Below, in pieces: positions 9,231-18,585 of a stretch of DNA of 64,000 bases (its first letter is position 1; each line of letters opens with the position of its first letter). A program made the translations under genes and the position numbers. Below the pieces are notes generated by a model. It saw only the letters and a list, made by a program, of their open reading frames with translations, did no database searches and was not told the DNA's origin. The DNA is from Paucibacter_B soli (GTDB lineage Bacteria; Pseudomonadota; Gammaproteobacteria; Burkholderiales; Burkholderiaceae_C): assembly GCF_037482845.1 (NCBI RefSeq), contig NZ_JBBHJW010000001.1, positions 744,001-808,000 of the forward strand, read 5' to 3'.

Positions 9231-9319
9231 CGCAGCGCTGCACATGCCTTTGCGGCCGGGCTTGACAAAGCGCACGCTGTGGCTTTAGTCACCCTTGGCC
9301 TTGGGCTCCATGCAAGCGC

Positions 9320-10210
9320 TCAGAGCCGTGCGAGCTGGGCCGGCAGCCCCGGCACATCCACCCGCAACTTCAGCACGCAACCGGCCCAGGGCTGGGCGGC
9401 CAGCTCCTCGGCGGGGCGCTTTTCGCGTGCCGTGGTGATGTAGAGCGTGCGCAGGTCCGGGCCGCCAAATGCCGGCATGGTGGGGCAGCGCACCGGCAAC
9501 CGCAGGGTTTGCAGCAACTCGCCGGAAGGCGACAGCCGCAACAGGCGCTGTCCCTCGAACATCGCGACCCAGTAGCAGCCCTCGGCATCCACCGCCGCGC
9601 CGTCGGGCCGGCCGGCATAGTCGTCCAGGGCCTGATCGGCCTGGCGCGGCTCGAATTGCGCGAACAAGCGGCGCGGACCCAGCGCGCCCTGGCCGGCGTC
9701 GAAATCGAAAGCGTAGACCGCGTGGGCCTTGGTGTCCGACCAGTACATGCGGCGCTGGTCGGGACTCCAGGCCAGCCCGTTGGAGGTGGTGATGCCGTCG
9801 GCGACCCTCTCGCAGCGCTGGCCGTCGAAGCGGTACAGGCCCGCCTCGGGCTGGCGCGCATCGTCGATCGTGCCGACCCAGAAGCGCCCCTGTGCATCGG
9901 GCTTGCCATCGTTAAAACGCTGCCTGCCGGGATCAAAGGGCGGTGGCATCAGGCACTCATGCGCGCCGCTGGCCGTGTCCAGTCTCCACAGGCCGTTGCG
10001 CTGCGCGACCAGCAGGCCACCGCCGGCCAGCGCGGCGATGCAACCCGGCTCGCTGGCCAGCTGCCAGACCCGCGGCTGCGCCTCACCCTCGCGCAGGCAC
10101 AAGACCTGGCGCGCGGCGATGTCCACGTAGTAGAGGCATTGCTCCAAAGGGTGCCACAGCGGCGATTCGCCCAGGGTGGCGGGCTGCGGACAGGCAAGTT
10201 CGATCGGCAT
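9320..10210 (-). CDS. SMP-30/gluconolactonase family sugar lactonase
   Basis: A 296-aa six-bladed beta-propeller of the SMP-30/LRE family. These enzymes hydrolyse sugar lactones with one divalent metal. The metal ligands line up: E15 (LGESPLWH), N144 (TTSNGLAWSPD) and D203 (GRPDGAAVD), with N100 in FNDGKPD as substrate contact. The exact sugar (gluconate, arabinose or galactose type) cannot be read from sequence, and no sugar dehydrogenase or transporter is adjacent. It is transcribed away from the atp promoter region. Confidence 0.85.
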   Translation of the reverse strand: MPIELACPQPATLGESPLWHPLEQCLYYVDIAARQVLCLREGEAQPRVWQLASEPGCIAALAGGGLLVAQRNGLWRLDTASGAHECLMPPPFDPGRQRFNDGKPDAQGRFWVGTIDDARQPEAGLYRFDGQRCERVADGITTSNGLAWSPDQRRMYWSDTKAHAVYAFDFDAGQGALGPRRLFAQFEPRQADQALDDYAGRPDGAAVDAEGCYWVAMFEGQRLLRLSPSGELLQTLRLPVRCPTMPAFGGPDLRTLYITTAREKRPAEELAAQPWAGCVLKLRVDVPGLPAQLARL

Positions 10211-10242
10211 GGCGCGATGCTAGCGCCGTACCGCTGCGTAAC

Positions 10243-10755
10243 TCAGCCCAGCTCCACTTTCAGGTAGTGGGCGCCCGCGATCGGGTTGAAGTAGTAGGGC
10301 GGGATCTCTTCGAAGCCCAGGCTTTCGTAGAGGCCGCGCGCCGCCTCCATATCGTCCAGGGTATCCAGCAGCATGGCCGAATAGCCCGACTCGGTGGCGC
10401 GGTCGATCAGGGCCTGGGCCAGCAAGCGCCCCAGGCCGAAACGCCGGAAGGCCGGGCGCACGAACAGGCGCTTCATCTCGCAGGCATTGGGATAGTCCAC
10501 ATCCGGCGCCGGGCGAAAGCCGCCACAGCCGGCCAGCTGACCATCCACCATGGCCAGCAGCATCAGACCGGCGGGCTGGGCATATTCGCCCGGCAAACCG
10601 GCCAGCTCGGCCTCGAAATTCTGGAAGCACAGGTCCACGCCCAGGGACTGTGCGTACTCGCGCAGGATCTCGCGGGTGAGTTCAATGCCTTCGGGCGACT
10701 CCGGCAGGACCAGGCTGATATCGGGTGTTTCCATGCAGGCCGGCAGTGTACCCAT
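10243..10755 (-). CDS. GNAT-family N-acetyltransferase
   Basis: A 170-aa acetyltransferase if translation starts at 10755, where the ATG overlaps the upstream cytochrome b561 stop (TGATG); an alternative ATG at 10734 lacks a ribosome site. The acetyl-CoA loop is FRRFGLGRLLAQALID, preceded by CEMKRLFVRP, the usual beta4-alpha3 element. YESLGFEEIPPYYFNP at the end is typical of GNATs similar to MarR-fused or amino-acid acetyltransferases. The substrate is unknown. Overlap suggests co-translation with the b-type cytochrome, although a functional link is not evident. Confidence 0.8.
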   Translation of the reverse strand: MGTLPACMETPDISLVLPESPEGIELTREILREYAQSLGVDLCFQNFEAELAGLPGEYAQPAGLMLLAMVDGQLAGCGGFRPAPDVDYPNACEMKRLFVRPAFRRFGLGRLLAQALIDRATESGYSAMLLDTLDDMEAARGLYESLGFEEIPPYYFNPIAGAHYLKVELG

Positions 10756-11444
10756 CAGCCCAGGCTCACCAGCAGGTAGACCGCGGCGCCGCAGGCGCCC
10801 AGCAGGGTGAGCGCGAACAGGCGCGTGGCGAGCGAATCGCGCGATGCCGGCACATGGGCGGGCAGCTGCTTGTCGCCGCTGAACATCGGGCCCAGCAGGT
10901 CGCGATCCTTGCCGAAGCGGTAGAACAGCACCACCAGCACATGGGCGGCCACCAAGGCCAGCAAGCCCCATTGCCCCAGGTGCTTGTGATAGGCCGTCCA
11001 GGCCAGGCTCTGCTCGCTGCTAACGAAACGGATCAGCGGGCCTGTGACGGAGATCTCGTCGTCGGCGATCAGCCCCGAGCCCACCTGCAGCAGCAACCAC
11101 ACCAGCATCGCCAGCACCGAGAGCCCGCCCAGCGGGTTGTGGCCGATGTCGAAGCGCTCGCCCGGCAGCGGCTGGTGGCGCAGATAGCGCCAGATCGCCG
11201 CCGGGCTGTAGATCAGATGCTGCAGGCGCGACCAATGGCCGCCCACCAGCCCCCAGAGCACCCGGAAGGCCACCAGGGTCAGCACCGCATAGCCAAGCCG
11301 CATATGCCAGACCATGGCATTGCCGCCCAGCTTGGCGCTCAGCACCGAGCCCAGCACGGCCAGCACCAGGGCCCAGTGGAACAGCCGCGTCGGCAGATCC
11401 CACACGCGCACCCGGGCCCGCAATTCAGCCGTCGCCTCGTTCAT
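10755..11444 (-). CDS. cytochrome b561-family diheme membrane protein
   Basis: A 229-aa four-helix membrane protein of the prokaryotic b561/Ni-hydrogenase b-subunit type. It begins MNEATAELRARVRVWDLPTRLFHWALV; the His of LFHW, the His in VWHMRLGY and those in AYHKHLGQWG and VAAHVLVV are candidate heme ligands. Family members pass electrons between quinol and periplasmic c-type cytochromes. It is divergent from a cytochrome c' gene 129 bp away, a pairing known in other proteobacteria, so the c' protein may be its partner. Confidence 0.85.
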   Translation of the reverse strand: MNEATAELRARVRVWDLPTRLFHWALVLAVLGSVLSAKLGGNAMVWHMRLGYAVLTLVAFRVLWGLVGGHWSRLQHLIYSPAAIWRYLRHQPLPGERFDIGHNPLGGLSVLAMLVWLLLQVGSGLIADDEISVTGPLIRFVSSEQSLAWTAYHKHLGQWGLLALVAAHVLVVLFYRFGKDRDLLGPMFSGDKQLPAHVPASRDSLATRLFALTLLGACGAAVYLLVSLG

Positions 11445-11572
11445 GGCAGCAAGCGCTGTTGGCAAGAGAAGGACATGTGCCGACGATAACCCAAACATTT
11501 CGGCCCTGCATACACTCGCTGGCCCGGGCAAGCCCCGGCACCAGCCACCCGAACATTGCAAGGATTTCCAGC

Positions 11573-12022
11573 ATGAAGCGTTACCTGATCGCACTGGCCG
11601 TCGGCCTGTGCAGCGCCCTGCCATCTCACGCCCAGTTCCAGAAGCCCGAAGATGCGGTCAAGTACCGCAAGGCGGCCTTCACCGTGATGGCGACCCATTT
11701 CGGACGCATCGGCGCGATGGCGCAAGGGCGTGTGCCCTTCGACGCCGCTGCCGCGCTGGCCAATGCCGAGATCGTGGCCGAACTCGCCAAGCTGCCCTAT
11801 GGAGGCTTTGTAGAAGGCACGGGCGGCAGCGAGAAGGGCAGCCCCAAGGCCAATGTCTGGAGCGAACGCGCCAAGTTCGACGAGGCCGCGAAAAGCCTGC
11901 AGGCCGAGGCTAGCAAGCTGGTGCAGGCCGCCAAATCAAACAATCTGGACCAGCTCAAGGTCGCGTTCGGCAATACCGCCAGGACCTGCAAGGCCTGCCA
12001 CGACAACTTCCGCAACGAGTAA
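11573..12022 (+). CDS. cytochrome c' (c-prime)
   Basis: The 149-aa protein starts MKRYLIALAVGLCSALPSHA, a Sec signal peptide cleaved after SHA, so it is periplasmic. The mature part is a four-helix bundle opening KPEDAVKYRKAAFTVMATHFGRI. The single heme site CKACH is near the C-terminus (TCKACHDNFRNE), the class II layout of cytochrome c'. Family members bind NO and CO and may protect against nitrosative stress. AAGGA precedes the start. Confidence 0.92.
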   Translation: MKRYLIALAVGLCSALPSHAQFQKPEDAVKYRKAAFTVMATHFGRIGAMAQGRVPFDAAAALANAEIVAELAKLPYGGFVEGTGGSEKGSPKANVWSERAKFDEAAKSLQAEASKLVQAAKSNNLDQLKVAFGNTARTCKACHDNFRNE

Positions 12023-12033
12023 GCGCAGGTCCC

Positions 12034-12660
12034 TCAGGGCTGGCCATTGCGGCCATGCGCCATAAAGCCCGGACGCGCGCTCAAAAGCTGGTAATAGGCG
12101 CGCACAGCGGGCAGCTCGGCATGCACAAGCGGCGCCACGACCCAGCGGTGCACCGACAGGCCCAGCACCACATCGGCCAGCGTGAAGTCGGCCCCGAGCA
12201 CATAAGGGCCGCCGGCCGCCAGCTGCGCGTCCAGCATGGCCATGTGCCGGTTCCAGCCCGCCACGCCGGCCGCCAGTGCCACGGCATCCTGGTGCGCCGG
12301 ACTCTGGCGCACCAGGCCCATGAAGGCGTAGCGCCAGCTGTTGTTGAGCTCGCCGGCCTGCCAGTCCATCCATTGCTCGACCCGGGCGCGTGGCTGCGGC
12401 GCTGCCGGCAGGAGATCGCCGCGCGCCTCGCGTGCCGCCAGGTAGCGGCAGATGCTGTTGCTCTCCCACAGCACGAAGCCGCCGTCGACCAGCACCGGCA
12501 CCATGCCGTTCGGGTTCAGCTTGAGGAACTCGGGCGTCTGCGGGTCGGCGAAGCCCGCGCCCCAGTCCTCGCGCTCAAAGTCCAGGCCCAGCTCGGCGCA
12601 GGTCCACAAGACCTTGCGCACATTGATGGACGAGGCCTTGCCCAGTATCTTCATCGTCAT
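12034..12660 (-). CDS. glutathione S-transferase family protein
   Basis: A 208-aa GST. The thioredoxin-like N-terminal domain holds KASSINVRKVLW (catalytic Ser region), NPNGMVPVLVDGGFVLWES (cis-Pro) and ESNSICRYLA, the glutathione-binding Glu-Ser. A helical C-terminal domain follows. Its ATG at 12660 overlaps the alaX stop (ATGA), so the two are translationally coupled; a second ATG lies two codons in. The substrate is unknown. Confidence 0.88.
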   Translation of the reverse strand: MTMKILGKASSINVRKVLWTCAELGLDFEREDWGAGFADPQTPEFLKLNPNGMVPVLVDGGFVLWESNSICRYLAAREARGDLLPAAPQPRARVEQWMDWQAGELNNSWRYAFMGLVRQSPAHQDAVALAAGVAGWNRHMAMLDAQLAAGGPYVLGADFTLADVVLGLSVHRWVVAPLVHAELPAVRAYYQLLSARPGFMAHGRNGQP

Positions 12661-13385
12661 ATTGCAAACCCCAGCACGACCCTGCGGGTCTTGGCCGACT
12701 TCTTCTCTATCTTGGTGACGACCACGGCACCGATCTCGGCCGTGTTCGACACATGCGTGCCGCCGCAGGGTTGCAGGTCCACACCCTCTATTTGCAGCAC
12801 CCGCACCCGGCCCGAGCCGCGCGGAGGCTGCACGCTCATGCTGCGCACCAGGCCGGGATTGGCATCGAGTTCCTCGTCGCTGATCCAGCTGTGGCTGACG
12901 GCATGCGCTTCGGCGATGAGGCGCGCCAGCCCGACCGTGAGCTCGTCCTTGTCCAGCGGCTCGGTCATATGAAAGTCCAGCCTTGCGTACTGCGCGGTGA
13001 TCGAGCAGCCGTCGACCGGATGCGGCACCAGCGCACACAGCAGGTGCGTGGCGGTATGAAAGCGCATATGCGCATACCGGCGTGCCCAGTCAATGCGGGC
13101 GCCGACGACCAGCCCCGTCACCAACGCCGCCAGCAGCTCCGGCTGCTCCGGCGCCGGCAGATGCAGGATCTCGCCCGCCTCGCCCTTGCGGGTGTCGGCG
13201 ATGCGCAGCGCACGGCCGTCGGGCAGCAGCAGTTCGCCGGCGTCGCCGGCCTGGCCGCCGCCAAGCGGGTAAAACACCGTGCGATCCAGCAACACGCCGC
13301 GCTCGTCCACGCGCAGCACACGCGCCTGGCATTCGACCAGCTGCGCGTCTTCTCGAAACAAGTCTTCGGTCAGCATCGTCATCAA
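12657..13385 (-). CDS. alaX: alanyl-tRNA editing protein AlaX
   Basis: A 242-aa free-standing editing domain that hydrolyses mischarged Ser-tRNA(Ala) or Gly-tRNA(Ala) in trans. The zinc ligands are present: H110 and H114 (HTATH) and C207 and H211 (CGGTH). The N-terminal barrel contains FYPLGGGQAGD, as in AlaRS. Length fits the medium AlaX form. It overlaps phzF upstream and gst downstream by 4 bp each, which makes a three-gene coupled operon. Confidence 0.92.
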   Translation of the reverse strand: MMTMLTEDLFREDAQLVECQARVLRVDERGVLLDRTVFYPLGGGQAGDAGELLLPDGRALRIADTRKGEAGEILHLPAPEQPELLAALVTGLVVGARIDWARRYAHMRFHTATHLLCALVPHPVDGCSITAQYARLDFHMTEPLDKDELTVGLARLIAEAHAVSHSWISDEELDANPGLVRSMSVQPPRGSGRVRVLQIEGVDLQPCGGTHVSNTAEIGAVVVTKIEKKSAKTRRVVLGFAI

Positions 13386-14218
13386 AGTCCTATCTGCCCT
13401 TGGATCAAGGACGTGACATCGCCACCGATCCAGATGTCATCGCCCTGGCGCCGCACATGAACCCGGCCAGCACGTTGCAAAGCGGTGCCCTGTGAAACCA
13501 GATAGGCCGCGGGAGCCAGTCCGGCGCCCATCATCCATTGCGCCAAACCGGCGTTCAAGCTGCCGGTGACGGGGTCCTCCGGCTGAGGCTGGCCGGGCAC
13601 AAAGGCACGCACCTCGAACTGCGCCGGCCCGCCCTCGGGATAAGCGCCCACCACGCCCAGCTCGATGCCCTGCATGGCCAAATAGTCGGGCTGCAGCGCC
13701 AGCACCGCGGCTGCACTGCGCAACCTGGCGCCGACCCAGGGCGGACCATTGGCGACCCAGACCACGTCGAGCAGGTCTTGCTCGGCCAGGCGCAAGGACC
13801 GCGCCACCTGCTCGCGCAGCGCCGCGTCCACCGGCCCGCTACGCCGCAACGGCGGCGCAGCAAAGGCCAGGCGCTCGCCGTCGCGCCGCACGCGCACGAG
13901 TCCGATGCCGCATTGCTGCACCAGCTCATCCGCGCGCCTGGGAACACCGCCATGGCTCAACCAGACATGGGCCGAACCCAGGGTCGGATGGCCGGCAAAG
14001 GGCAGCTCGCCGGCCGGCGTGAAGATGCGCAGGCGATAGTCGGCGGCTGGGTCGCTAGGCGGCAGCAAGAAGGTGGTCTCGGACAGCTGCGTCCAGCATG
14101 CCAGCGCCTGCATCTGCGCGTCGCTGAGCCCCTCGGCGTCGACCACCACCGCCAGCGCATTGCCCCGCAGGGCCACATCGGTGAACACATCCACCTGGGC
14201 AAAACGTCGTGACTTCAT
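13382..14218 (-). CDS. PhzF-family isomerase
   Basis: Start set at 14218 (MKSRRFAQVDVFTD). The 278-aa protein has the duplicated diaminopimelate-epimerase-like fold. Hallmarks are RGNALAVV near the N-terminus, the catalytic glutamate E47 (LSETTFL), PFAGHPTLGSAHVW and DPVTGSLNAGLAQWM. There are no phenazine genes nearby, so this is a generic PhzF-like enzyme of unknown substrate. It heads the phzF-alaX-gst operon. Confidence 0.88.
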   Translation of the reverse strand: MKSRRFAQVDVFTDVALRGNALAVVVDAEGLSDAQMQALACWTQLSETTFLLPPSDPAADYRLRIFTPAGELPFAGHPTLGSAHVWLSHGGVPRRADELVQQCGIGLVRVRRDGERLAFAAPPLRRSGPVDAALREQVARSLRLAEQDLLDVVWVANGPPWVGARLRSAAAVLALQPDYLAMQGIELGVVGAYPEGGPAQFEVRAFVPGQPQPEDPVTGSLNAGLAQWMMGAGLAPAAYLVSQGTALQRAGRVHVRRQGDDIWIGGDVTSLIQGQIGL

Positions 14219-14537
14219 GACTCCGGATTCGCGGCGGGCCCAAGCGGCCCGGGTCGATATTAGGGGGCTGATGGCCACCGACACCAGTACAGCCACGCGG
14301 ACACGCACACACACTGTATTGCCGGCCTGACCGCACAAGGCAAGGCATGACCCCCAGCGTCGGGAAGATGCACGTCATTGCCCTTGCGGGCCCAACGGGC
14401 GGGGTATATAAACCGTATTGACGCGAGTCAAGAGCAGTCCGTCACTCCATTCGCCTCAGCGCCTGCACGCGTCGCAGGCGGAGGCCAGATGCCAGGTGTG
14501 TCGATCGTCTCGATCGCTGCCCTGCTGAGGAGGTCGC
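14219..14537. other. intergenic region between phzF and the oxidase cluster
   Basis: This 319-bp stretch has no credible gene. It contains the divergent start region of phzF and the candidate plus-strand promoter at 14384-14412. The remainder has no hairpin or repeat that I could recognise. Confidence 0.6.
14384..14412 (+). promoter_or_regulatory. putative promoter of the cytochrome oxidase cluster
   Basis: TTGCGG (14384-14389) and TATAAA (14407-14412) are 17 bp apart, close to the sigma-70 consensus. They precede the first gene of the cluster by about 125 bp. Confidence 0.5.
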
Positions 14538-15041
14538 ATGCAAGCACAAGCGCAATCGCATCGATGGTCGCAGGGCGCGCCGGACTGGCCGGTGGCCTGC
14601 GTCGCCGGACTGGTGGCCGGTGCCGTGATGATGGTGCTGGAGCTGGTCTGGTCGGCGGTACTGAACGATGTCAGCCCCTGGCATACCTCGCGTCTGGTGG
14701 CTGCCATCATGCTCGGGCAACAGGTTCTGCAAGGCTCCGGCTTCGACTTCGCCGTTGTCAGCGTCGCCCTGCTAACTCACTATGTGCTTGGCCTGGTGTT
14801 CGGCCTCTGCATGGCCTATGTGATCGCCGGCTTCCACTACGAGTCCAGCGCCGCCATGATGGAGGTGATCGGGGCCGCGGCCGGGGTGCTGGTCTACTTC
14901 GTGAACTTCCATGCGATGAGCACGGTGTTCCCCTGGATGAGCGACCTGCGCGGCTGGGGCACCTTCATCGCGCATTTGATCTTCGGCATCAGCGCCGCCA
15001 GCACCTACTGGCGCCTGGCCCTGTACCGCACGCCTCACTGA
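14538..15041 (+). CDS. four-helix membrane protein heading the oxidase cluster
   Basis: A 167-aa integral membrane protein with four predicted helices (VACVAGLVAGAVMMVLELVW; VVSVALLTHYVLGLVFGLCM; MMEVIGAAAGVLVYFVNF; WGTFIAHLIFGISAASTYW). A strong ribosome site (GAGGAGGT) lies 8 bp before the ATG. It has no recognised family motif. Position 53 bp before the subunit II gene suggests a role in assembly or function of this oxidase; that is inference from context. Confidence 0.75.
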   Translation: MQAQAQSHRWSQGAPDWPVACVAGLVAGAVMMVLELVWSAVLNDVSPWHTSRLVAAIMLGQQVLQGSGFDFAVVSVALLTHYVLGLVFGLCMAYVIAGFHYESSAAMMEVIGAAAGVLVYFVNFHAMSTVFPWMSDLRGWGTFIAHLIFGISAASTYWRLALYRTPH

Positions 15042-15094
15042 CAAGCCGGTTCGCTGCGCCGGGCGCAGCCTCCATACGCTGGAAGGAGTTGGGC

Positions 15095-16186
15095 ATGATC
15101 TTGGCCTTGGTGATCATCATCATGGTGCTGGGTTCACTGGTGTTTCATTTCATCAACCCCTGGCATGCCCCGGCGCTGGCATCCAACTGGCTGGAGATGG
15201 ACCACACGCTGGACATCACCTTCGCGGTGACCGGCCTGTTCTTCGTCGTCCTCAACCTGCTGCTGGTCTGGCTGCTCGTGCGTTTCAAGCACAAGCCCGG
15301 CCGGCGCGCCGCCTATCAGCCCGAGAACCATCGGCTGGAACGCTGGCTGATCGGCATCACCGCGCTGGGCATCATCGGCCTGCTGGCGCCCGGCCTGCTG
15401 GTCTACGCCGACTATGTGCGCCCGCCCGCCAACGCCATGTTGGTCGAGGTGCTGGGCAAGCAATGGCAGTGGCGCTACCGCTTCCCCGGCGCCGACGGCA
15501 AGTTCGGCAGCAGCGATGCACGCTTCATGACGGCCGGCAACCCCTATGGCCTGGACCCGGCCGACCCCAATGGGCAGGACGATGTGCTGGTGGAAGGCTC
15601 GGAGCTGCATCTGCCGCTGAACCAGCCAATGAAGTTCCTGCTGCGCTCGGCCGACGTGCTGCACGACTTCTACATGCCGCCGATGCGCGCGCGCCTGAAC
15701 ATGGTGCCCGGCACCGTCACCAGCTTCTGGTTCACGCCCACCGAGGCGGGCCGCTACGAGGCCCTGTGCGCACAGCTCTGCGGCGTCGGCCACGCCAATA
15801 TGCGCGGCACCGTGGTGGTGGAGGCGCTGCCGCAGTTCCAGAGTTGGCTGGGTGGCCAGGCGCACTTCGGTCAGCCGGCCGCCGCGGTGGCCGACACGCC
15901 GGTGGCGCGCGGCGAAGCGCTGGCCAAGGCCAAGGCCTGCGTGGCCTGCCACAGCGTGGACGGCTCGGCCGGCGTGGGCCCGACATGGAAGGGTCTGTAC
16001 GGCAAGACCGAGACCCTCGCCGATGGCAGCACGCAGCAGGTGGATGCGGCGTTCCTGCGCGGCGAGATCACCGACCCGCAGGCGCGCGTGGTGAAGGGCT
16101 TTGCGCCCATCATGCCCAAGATCGAACTCAGCAGCGACGAGGTCAACGCCCTGGTGGCCTATATCGAGTCGCGCGGCAGCAAATAG
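15095..16186 (+). CDS. coxM: cytochrome c oxidase subunit II with fused cytochrome c
   Basis: Start at 15095 after GGAAGGAG. The 363-aa protein has two membrane helices and then a periplasmic cupredoxin. The CuA ligands are intact: the motif CAQLCGVGHANM supplies two Cys, His and Met, and LHDFYMP supplies the other His. A C-terminal cytochrome c domain carries CVACH, with a Met ligand in PIMPKIEL. Fusion of cytochrome c to subunit II is the caa3-type or CoxM arrangement. The symbol follows Bradyrhizobium coxMNOP, which has the same gene order. Confidence 0.9.
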   Translation: MILALVIIIMVLGSLVFHFINPWHAPALASNWLEMDHTLDITFAVTGLFFVVLNLLLVWLLVRFKHKPGRRAAYQPENHRLERWLIGITALGIIGLLAPGLLVYADYVRPPANAMLVEVLGKQWQWRYRFPGADGKFGSSDARFMTAGNPYGLDPADPNGQDDVLVEGSELHLPLNQPMKFLLRSADVLHDFYMPPMRARLNMVPGTVTSFWFTPTEAGRYEALCAQLCGVGHANMRGTVVVEALPQFQSWLGGQAHFGQPAAAVADTPVARGEALAKAKACVACHSVDGSAGVGPTWKGLYGKTETLADGSTQQVDAAFLRGEITDPQARVVKGFAPIMPKIELSSDEVNALVAYIESRGSK

Positions 16187-16210
16187 ACAGCCCTGACCAA
16201 CGAGGAGCGC

Positions 16211-17968
16211 ATGAGCCATTCCGAGCATGACGAACCGCAGAGCTTCTGGACCAGGTACGTCTGGAGCCAGGACCACAAGGTGATCGCGATCCAGTATGGC
16301 GGTACCGCGGTGCTGGTGGGCCTGGTGGGCCTGCTGCTGTCCAATCTGATGCGGCTGCAGATCGGCTTCCCGGGCCAGTTCGAATTCATCAACGCCGAGC
16401 GCTATTACCAGTTCGTCACCATGCACGGCATGATCATGGTGATCTATCTGCTCACCGCGCTGTTCCTGGGCGGTTTTGGCAACTACCTGATCCCGCTGAT
16501 GGTGGGGGCACGCGACATGGTGTTCCCCTACCTGAACATGCTGAGCTTCTGGGTCTACCTGCTCTCGGTGGTGGTGCTGATGATCAGCTTCTTCGTGCCC
16601 GGCGGCCCCACCGGCGCGGGCTGGACGCTGTATCCGCCGCAAGCCATCCTGCCCGGCACGCCCGGCCATGACTGGGGCATCATCCTGATGCTGGTCTCGC
16701 TGGTGATCTTCATCGTCGCCGCCACCATGGGTGGCCTGAACTATGTCACCACGGTGCTGCAGGCGCGCACCCGCGGCATGAGCCTGCTGCGCATGCCGCT
16801 CACCGTCTGGGGCATCTTCACCGCCACCATCCTGGCCCTGCTGGCCTTTCCGGCCCTGCTGGTGAGCGGCATCATGATGCTGCTGGACAAGACCATAGGC
16901 ACCAGTTTCTTCATGCCCGCACTGGTCTCGATGGGCCAGATCACCGAGACCAAGGGCGGCAGCCCGCTGTTGTTCCAGCACCTGTTCTGGTTCTTCGGCC
17001 ACCCCGAGGTCTATATCGTCGCGCTGCCGGCCTTCGGCATCGTCTCCGACCTCATCAGCGTGCATGCGCGCAAGTGCATCTTCGGCTACCGCACCATGGT
17101 CTGGGCCATCCTGGCGATCGGCGTGCTGAGCTTCGTGGTGTGGGCCCACCATATGTTCGTCAGTGGAATGCACCCCTACTTCGGTTTCTTCTTCGCCACC
17201 AGCACCCTCATCATTGCCGTGCCCACCGCGATCAAGGTCTACAACTGGCTGCTCACGCTATGGCGCGGCGACATACATCTGAGCGTGCCGATGCTGTTCG
17301 CGCTCGCCTTCATCTCCACCTTCATCATCGGCGGGCTGACCGGGCTGTTCCTGGGCAACGTCAGCGTGGACATCCCGCTTTCGGGCACCTACTTCGTCGT
17401 GGCTCATTTCCATATGGTGATGGGGGTGGCGCCGCTGCTGGTGGTGTTCGGCGCGATCTACCACTGGTACCCCAAGATCAGCGGCCGCATGCTCGACGAC
17501 CGCCTCGGCCATCTGCATTTCTGGCTCACCTTCATCGGCACCTACGCGATCTATTTCCCCATGCATTACCTCGGCCTGCTGGGCATGCCGCGGCGCTACT
17601 ACGAGTACCGGAACTACCAGTTCATCCCCGATTCGGCCCACCAGCTCAACACCTTCATCACGGTGGCGGCCATCATCGTGGGCATCACCCAGCTGGTGTT
17701 CGTGTTCAACCTGCTGTGGAGCCTGAAGGCCGGCCGCAGGGCCGAGCCCAACCCCTGGCGCGCCGCCTCGCTGGAATGGTTCACGCCCGACACCCCGCCG
17801 TGCCATGGCAACTGGGGTGCCACCCTGCCGGTGGTGCATCGCTGGGCCTATGCCTATAGCGTGCCGGGCGCGCCGGAGGACTTCATCCCGCAGACCGCAC
17901 CGCTGTCCGCCGGCGGTGTCGAGGGCCCCGACACCAGCCACGGCAGGCCCCGGGAGCAACTGGCATGA
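16211..17968 (+). CDS. coxN: cytochrome c oxidase subunit I
   Basis: A 585-aa heme-copper oxidase catalytic subunit with 12 or more helices. The CuB/heme motif WFFGHPEVYIVALPAFG holds the Glu and cross-linked Tyr of A1-type oxidases, and VVWAHHMFV supplies the CuB His pair. HFHMVMGVAPLLV contains the heme a and a3 His ligands. It follows subunit II by 24 bp. Together these genes encode a terminal oxidase that reduces oxygen and pumps protons. Confidence 0.95.
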   Translation: MSHSEHDEPQSFWTRYVWSQDHKVIAIQYGGTAVLVGLVGLLLSNLMRLQIGFPGQFEFINAERYYQFVTMHGMIMVIYLLTALFLGGFGNYLIPLMVGARDMVFPYLNMLSFWVYLLSVVVLMISFFVPGGPTGAGWTLYPPQAILPGTPGHDWGIILMLVSLVIFIVAATMGGLNYVTTVLQARTRGMSLLRMPLTVWGIFTATILALLAFPALLVSGIMMLLDKTIGTSFFMPALVSMGQITETKGGSPLLFQHLFWFFGHPEVYIVALPAFGIVSDLISVHARKCIFGYRTMVWAILAIGVLSFVVWAHHMFVSGMHPYFGFFFATSTLIIAVPTAIKVYNWLLTLWRGDIHLSVPMLFALAFISTFIIGGLTGLFLGNVSVDIPLSGTYFVVAHFHMVMGVAPLLVVFGAIYHWYPKISGRMLDDRLGHLHFWLTFIGTYAIYFPMHYLGLLGMPRRYYEYRNYQFIPDSAHQLNTFITVAAIIVGITQLVFVFNLLWSLKAGRRAEPNPWRAASLEWFTPDTPPCHGNWGATLPVVHRWAYAYSVPGAPEDFIPQTAPLSAGGVEGPDTSHGRPREQLA

Positions 17969-18561
17969 ACGGCCTGGCCGCCCCCTTGCAAACCGGCGCC
18001 TGGCCACGTCCACAGGCCGCCGCCAGCACCGCCCTGTGGTTCATGATGGCGGTGTCGAGCTCGATCTTCTTCCTGCTGCTGGTGGCCTATGTCATGCGGC
18101 TGAACGGGCTGGAGGGCTTCCCGCTCGCCCTGCCCTGGCAGTTCATGCTCAGCAGCGCCCTGCTGGCGCTGGGCAGCCTGGCCCTGGAACTGGGCCGCCG
18201 CTACGCCGCGCGCGACGCCCGCGGTTTGCGCTGGGGTGGCCTCTGTGCCCTCGCCTTTGTGCTGGTGCAGCTCTGGGGCTGGCAGGCCCTGGCGGCGGCA
18301 CGCGTGCTGCCGAGCGGCAACCCGGCGGCGAGCTTTCTCTACCTGCTCACCGCCATGCATGGCCTGCACGTGCTGGGCGGCCTGTGGGGCTGGTGGCGCT
18401 GCCTGCGCGCCTGGCCGCGGGCCGATGCCGCCCAGCGCGCCATAGGCCTGGCGCTGTGCGCACGCTTCTGGCATTTCCTCTTGCTGCTCTGGGCATTGCT
18501 TTACGCCACCCTGGGCTGGCTAAGCCCCGAACTGGTGCGTGCCATCTGCGGCACGCGCTGA
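17965..18561 (+). CDS. coxO: subunit III-like protein of the oxidase (first copy)
   Basis: A 198-aa membrane protein with five predicted helices and the heme-copper oxidase subunit III fold (ALWFMMAVSSSIFFLLLVAYVM; LTAMHGLHVLGGLWGWW; ARFWHFLLLLWALLYATL). It overlaps the subunit I stop by 4 bp (ATGA). A second subunit III follows immediately. Two tandem subunit III genes are typical of the coxMNOP-type alternative oxidase. Confidence 0.85.
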   Translation: MNGLAAPLQTGAWPRPQAAASTALWFMMAVSSSIFFLLLVAYVMRLNGLEGFPLALPWQFMLSSALLALGSLALELGRRYAARDARGLRWGGLCALAFVLVQLWGWQALAAARVLPSGNPAASFLYLLTAMHGLHVLGGLWGWWRCLRAWPRADAAQRAIGLALCARFWHFLLLLWALLYATLGWLSPELVRAICGTR

Positions 18562-18585
18562 ACCGGCACCACCAAGGAGCCCCCC

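Noticed and set aside
9262..9290. Perfect TTGACA on the plus strand downstream of the atp promoter region
   Set aside because: The hexamer 17 bp later is TTAGTC, a poor -10, and transcription would run antisense into the SMP-30 gene.
10096..10110. CACAAGACCTGG as a further copy of the 10-mer motif
   Set aside because: It lacks the leading GC; I counted only exact GCAAGACCTG.
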